DNA from: Acidimicrobiales bacterium
GTDB lineage: Bacteria > Actinomycetota > Acidimicrobiia > Acidimicrobiales > Poriferisodalaceae
Direction of reading: 5' to 3'
Assembly: GCA_009843525.1 (NCBI GenBank)
Contig: VYDH01000020.1
Span: 62,001 to 126,000 of the forward strand
Length of the DNA: 64,000 nucleotides
Of this stretch, positions 60,939 through 64,000 are shown piece by piece. The notes beneath the pieces are model-generated. The model ran no database searches. It saw only the letters and a program-made list of their open reading frames with translations, and was not told the DNA's origin. A program made the position numbers and the translations under genes. Each line of letters starts with the position of its first letter. The stretch's first letter is position 1.

Positions 60939-61604
60939 ATGGCGCTCGAGGTTGAGACAAAGGACTGCACGGCACTCAGCGATGCTGAGATCTCCGAGAT
61001 GGCCGAGCTGGTCACCGGCGAGAACGTTCACTTCGACGTCGGTCACCTTTCCAAGCAACGCGATGCATGGGTGCTCATCACCCATGTGCGAGACGGTGCC
61101 AAGCTCTCTGCATACGGCTTCTGCACGCTTGAACGGGTCGGCGGCGATCCGACGGTGCTGATGGGCGCCGGTGCCACACGGCGTTCGGCTCGCCGCGACA
61201 GCGCTCTGCGGGCGATGATGACCGACCAATTGCGACGCGCCGTGCTGGCGTTCCCCGACGAGGACGTGCTGGTGGCCTGCCAGATGGCCGACCCAGCCGC
61301 GTTCACGGCCTTCAAGCCGCTTGATCGGGTAGTGCCCCGCCCCGGCTACGAGCCCAACGGCGAGGACCGCGCCTGGGGACGACGACTGGCCAAGCGTTTC
61401 GATGTGCAGGGCGAGTACAAAGCGCGAGAGTTCAAGGTTTATGGGGACGGCGGGCCCTCATTCGTGCTGAATCACACGGCACCGCGGCCTGAGAAGATTG
61501 ATCCGGCGATGACCGGCCTGTTCGACGGCTTCGATACGGCCAACGGCGATGCACTGATCGCGTTCGGCTGGGCCAGCCGGGAAGATCTCGCGAAGCTGCT
61601 GTAG
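60939..61604 (+). CDS. Conserved protein of unknown function
   Basis: 221 residues, no membrane segment. The pattern of strands and helices (HFDVGHLSKQRDAWVLITHVRDG, then LSAYGFCTLERVGGDPTVL, LRAMMTDQLRRAVLAFPDED) recalls a GNAT-like acetyltransferase fold, but the Arg/Gln-x-x-Gly acetyl-CoA loop is not clear, so this is a guess. The second half contains AWGRRLAKRFDVQGEYKARE and ends FGWASREDLAKLL. Spaced 84 bases from bpa, so possibly with its own promoter. No neighbour hints at function. Confidence 0.65.
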   Translation: MALEVETKDCTALSDAEISEMAELVTGENVHFDVGHLSKQRDAWVLITHVRDGAKLSAYGFCTLERVGGDPTVLMGAGATRRSARRDSALRAMMTDQLRRAVLAFPDEDVLVACQMADPAAFTAFKPLDRVVPRPGYEPNGEDRAWGRRLAKRFDVQGEYKAREFKVYGDGGPSFVLNHTAPRPEKIDPAMTGLFDGFDTANGDALIAFGWASREDLAKLL

Positions 61605-61650
61605 CACTCGCTGCTCATCGGCTCAGCCTCTACAGGAAGAGTGTGCGCTG

Positions 61651-62313
61651 GTGAACTCTGGATTCAGCGAACTCGCCCGTCGCCGCCGGATGACCCGGCA
61701 TTTCCTGCCGGATCGGATCGATGACGGCTTGCTTGAGCGAATCCTTGACACCGCCCGCCGTGTCCCCTCGGCCGGCAATACGCAGGGCTTCGACTTCGTT
61801 GTGCTTCGGGACCCCGGCGAGACGGCTCACTACTGGGACACCACCCTGCCCCCAGACCGCCGCGCGAGCTTTCGCTGGGATGGGTTGCTGGCCTGCCCGG
61901 TTCTCGTCACGCTGTGGGCCGATCCGCAGGCGTACATCGACCGCTACGGCGAACCCGACAAGGAACGCTCTGGGCTGGGCTCGGGTACGGAGGCCTGGTC
62001 GACGCCGTATTGGACCGTGGATGCGGCATTCGCGGCGCTTGCACTGCAGTACGCGGCGCTCGACGAAGGCCTCGGAGTGCTGTTCTTCGGCATGTTCGAA
62101 CACGCTGCAGCCGTGGCAGCCGCTCTCGGCGTGCCGCCGGCGCACGAACCGGTCGGCGTCGTGGCGCTGGGCTGGCCCGATCGAGCGGCTGAGGCGTCCA
62201 GCGGTCCGGCGGCGAGCCACGACAGGCCCCACCGCCCGCTGTTCGTCGACGAGCCGGGCAAAGCGGCGGCAGCAGCTGCCGACCGCCCGTTGGTGCACTG
62301 GGGTCGCTGGTAA
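61651..62313 (+). CDS. Nitroreductase-family flavoprotein
   Basis: A 220-residue FMN-dependent oxidoreductase. RRRRMTRHFLPDRIDDGLLE and ILDTARRVPSAGNTQGFDF (FMN phosphate loop) form the typical start, VDAAFAALALQYAALDEGLG the central helix, and VGVVALGWPD the last strand. The C-terminal part is longer than in small members and ends near DRPLVHWGRW. Substrate could be quinones, nitro compounds or a coenzyme F420-linked partner; not decided. Starts at GTG; nine bases separate it from the DUF35 gene, so they are probably in one operon. Confidence 0.88.
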   Translation: MNSGFSELARRRRMTRHFLPDRIDDGLLERILDTARRVPSAGNTQGFDFVVLRDPGETAHYWDTTLPPDRRASFRWDGLLACPVLVTLWADPQAYIDRYGEPDKERSGLGSGTEAWSTPYWTVDAAFAALALQYAALDEGLGVLFFGMFEHAAAVAAALGVPPAHEPVGVVALGWPDRAAEASSGPAASHDRPHRPLFVDEPGKAAAAAADRPLVHWGRW

Positions 62314-62322
62314 GTTGCTGGC

Positions 62323-62754
62323 GTGGGCGATCAGACTGCGCCAGATGAGTTCGGGCCAAAGCAGATGGCGATGGTGGAATACCTCAAGCTCGGCGACGAC
62401 CCGCACTTGGTTGCCTACGTCTGCGATGCATGCGGGGCCTGCTACTTCGACCGGCGCAATGCCTGCGCTGCATGCGGGGCACGTGAGTTCTCCACCGGGC
62501 GCCTTGCCAATACGGGCTCGGTTCGGACGTTCACCATCGTGCATCGTGCCGCCCGGGGGGTGCCGGCGCCCTATGTCTCGGCTGTCGTGGATCTGGACGG
62601 TGGCGGTCGCGTCAAGAGCAACATCATCAACATCGAACCCACCCCCGTCAACGTCAGCCTCGGCATGCGTGTACGCCTCGCGACCTACGTGACCGCCACC
62701 GACGACGACGGCAACGAGGCCGTCGCGTTCGGCTACGAGCCCGAAGCGGCCTGA
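62323..62754 (+). CDS. DUF35 zinc-ribbon/OB-fold protein (acyl-CoA-associated)
   Basis: 143 residues. The rubredoxin-like zinc ribbon with two CxxC pairs (VCDACGACYFDRRNACAACG) is followed by the OB-fold part FTIVHRAARGVPAPYVSAVV and ends with VAFGYEPEAA. DUF35 proteins partner thiolases or lipid-transfer proteins, and form complexes such as the side-chain retro-aldolase of steroid degradation or HMG-CoA synthase complexes. The next gene is such a thiolase, so this is probably its partner. Starts at GTG. Confidence 0.88.
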   Translation: MGDQTAPDEFGPKQMAMVEYLKLGDDPHLVAYVCDACGACYFDRRNACAACGAREFSTGRLANTGSVRTFTIVHRAARGVPAPYVSAVVDLDGGGRVKSNIINIEPTPVNVSLGMRVRLATYVTATDDDGNEAVAFGYEPEAA

Positions 62755-62837
62755 GCTTGCCCCGTCACCCGACCGTCCCTGCGAACCGACAAGCAACTAC
62801 ATCAGCGACAGACCCGCCTAGCGAATAGGGAGCACCC

Positions 62838-64000
62838 GTGAGCAACCAAGACCCAGTGTGGATTCTCGGCACCTCCATGACCAAGTTCGGCCGTTACACC
62901 GACAAAGACCTCATCGACTTGGCCGCAGAGGCCTCGCTCGGAGCACTCGATGACGGCGGGACGACCATGGCCGACATGGACGTCCTGGCGGCGGGCTGCC
63001 TGTACGAAGCCAACGGCGGCGTCGGCCAGCACCTCCAGAAGCAACTCGGCCAGACCGGCATTCCCGTGTACAACGTGGCCAATGCCTGCGCAACGGGGGC
63101 GACAGCGGTCCGCACGGTGATGATGGCGATCAAGTCCGGCGAGGCACAGATGGGCCTGGCGGTCGGTGTCGAGCAGATGGGCAAGATGGGCATGCTCGGT
63201 GCCGATCGGGCCGCCCGTTCCGACCGTCAGGTATTCGAGCGCAAGGGACGCTTCGGGTCCGTCGTCGGCGTCGAGGGACGGCTCGGCACCAACATGATGC
63301 CCGGCGTGTTCGCACAGGCCGGCATGGAGTACGCCTACGAGAACGACGGCGTTGGCTTCGAGCAGTTCGCCAAAGTGGCCCAGAAGAACCACGAGCACTC
63401 CACCCTCAACCCGCTGGCGCAATACCGCAAGGCATTCACACTCGACGAGGTCATGAGCTCCGAGGTGATCGCCTATCCCAACACACTGCTGATGTGCTGC
63501 CCGACGGGCGACGGCTCGGCGGCAGTGGTGCTGGTTTCCGACGAGAAGCTGAAGACGCTGCCGCGTGAACAGCAACGGCGTGCGGTCAAGGTCTCGGCCT
63601 CGGTGCTGACGTCAGATCCTTGGACCGAGGGCTGCCAGGTTCAGCCTGATGTCAACACGCTGACTCGCAACGCCGCGGATGCGGCATACGAGGCCTCGGG
63701 AGTGGATCCTGCCGACCTCGACTTGGTGGAACTGCACGACTGCTTCGCGACTGCCGAACTGCGGCACTACGACAACCTGCGGCTGTGCGAACCGGGCGGC
63801 GCCGGCGAATGGATCGACAAGGGCGGCCCGTGGCGCGACGGGGAGATCCCGGTGAACGTGTCGGGCGGCCTGCTGTCGAAGGGGCACCCCATCGGCGCCA
63901 CCGGCGTGGCCAACCTGTTCGAGGTCGCTACCCACGTCCGCGGCGAGGCCGGCGACCGTCAGGTACCCGACACCAAGGTCGGCCTGGCGCACGTGATCGG
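62838..64000 (+). CDS. Thiolase-like lipid-transfer protein (3' partial)
   Basis: A GTG at 62838 (with GGGAG seven bases upstream) opens a frame of 387 codons that runs to the window's last base without a stop, so the end lies outside. It is a SCP-x type thiolase: VANACATGATAV with Cys84, VELHDCFATAEL, and SGGLLSKGHPIGATG with His350. In such enzymes the Cys and His bind and cleave acyl-CoA; the DUF35 partner just upstream suggests a heteromeric thiolase or retro-aldolase, for example on sterol or fatty-acid side chains. The substrate is inference. Near its end lies FEVATHVRGEAG. Confidence 0.9.
   Translation, partial: MSNQDPVWILGTSMTKFGRYTDKDLIDLAAEASLGALDDGGTTMADMDVLAAGCLYEANGGVGQHLQKQLGQTGIPVYNVANACATGATAVRTVMMAIKSGEAQMGLAVGVEQMGKMGMLGADRAARSDRQVFERKGRFGSVVGVEGRLGTNMMPGVFAQAGMEYAYENDGVGFEQFAKVAQKNHEHSTLNPLAQYRKAFTLDEVMSSEVIAYPNTLLMCCPTGDGSAAVVLVSDEKLKTLPREQQRRAVKVSASVLTSDPWTEGCQVQPDVNTLTRNAADAAYEASGVDPADLDLVELHDCFATAELRHYDNLRLCEPGGAGEWIDKGGPWRDGEIPVNVSGGLLSKGHPIGATGVANLFEVATHVRGEAGDRQVPDTKVGLAHVI

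Overview
The window is a GC-rich, densely packed bacterial chromosome segment. It is almost certainly actinobacterial, and the gene mix fits the class Acidimicrobiia or a close relative; that rank is inferred, not shown. Supporting signs are a WhiB-type regulator, an MtrA/MtrB/LpqB-like two-component locus, a bacterial proteasome activator (Bpa), SepF with no FtsA, a eukaryote-like isoleucyl-tRNA synthetase, meso-diaminopimelate-type MurE, and very many GTG starts. No rRNA, tRNA, CRISPR array, insertion sequence, phage gene or plasmid gene was seen. Nearly all sequence is coding; the only gap over 300 bases between proteins (9846-10285) holds the RNase P RNA gene.

Layout. 1-9845: the end of an NHL/thioredoxin-like protein, a secreted glycoside hydrolase 3, a thiamine-type binding lipoprotein with thiamine pyrophosphokinase on the minus strand, a class A penicillin-binding protein, a coiled-coil zinc-ribbon protein, a small membrane protein and a histidine phosphatase whose start region is tandemly duplicated. 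9852-10245: rnpB, minus strand. 10286-23739: a membrane protein, whiB, a TrpD-like transferase, a Ser/Thr kinase, queG, a GT4 glycosyltransferase, a SRPBCC protein, an aminotransferase, glpK, and a potassium-uptake cluster of one trkA and two trkH paralogues. 23740-34848: an mtrA-mtrB-lpqB-like operon, NUDIX-dinB, a DUF3040 protein, a MoxR/DUF58/transglutaminase operon and an HNH endonuclease pair. 34889-35551: a lipoate-ligase-like gene.

35627-53259 is the division and cell wall (dcw) cluster: mraZ, rsmH, ftsL, ftsI, murE, mraY, murD, ftsW, murG, murC, murB, ftsQ, ftsZ, pgeF, yggS, sepF, yggT and an acidic coiled-coil protein in the place usually held by divIVA. Most neighbours overlap by 1-17 bases or abut, so they are probably translated in a coupled way. 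murF is missing from its usual place between murE and mraY. Together these genes make lipid II precursors (MurB-E, MraY, MurG), polymerise and cross-link them at the septum (FtsW, FtsI, with FtsL/FtsQ) and position the FtsZ ring (SepF).

53256-64000: ileS (minus), then a plus-strand run of a DksA/TraR-like protein, lspA and an RluD-type pseudouridine synthase; an Rrf2 regulator divergent from an alkaline phosphatase-like gene; bpa; a gene of unknown function; a nitroreductase; and a DUF35-thiolase pair that runs off the right edge. Nothing looks like a dedicated novel system. The points most worth a second look are the missing murF, the altered TrpD active-site motifs, the DksA-like protein without its zinc cysteines, the duplicated gene start at 9220, the double TrkH, the acidic protein in the DivIVA slot and the hairpin beside the ileS ribosome binding site.
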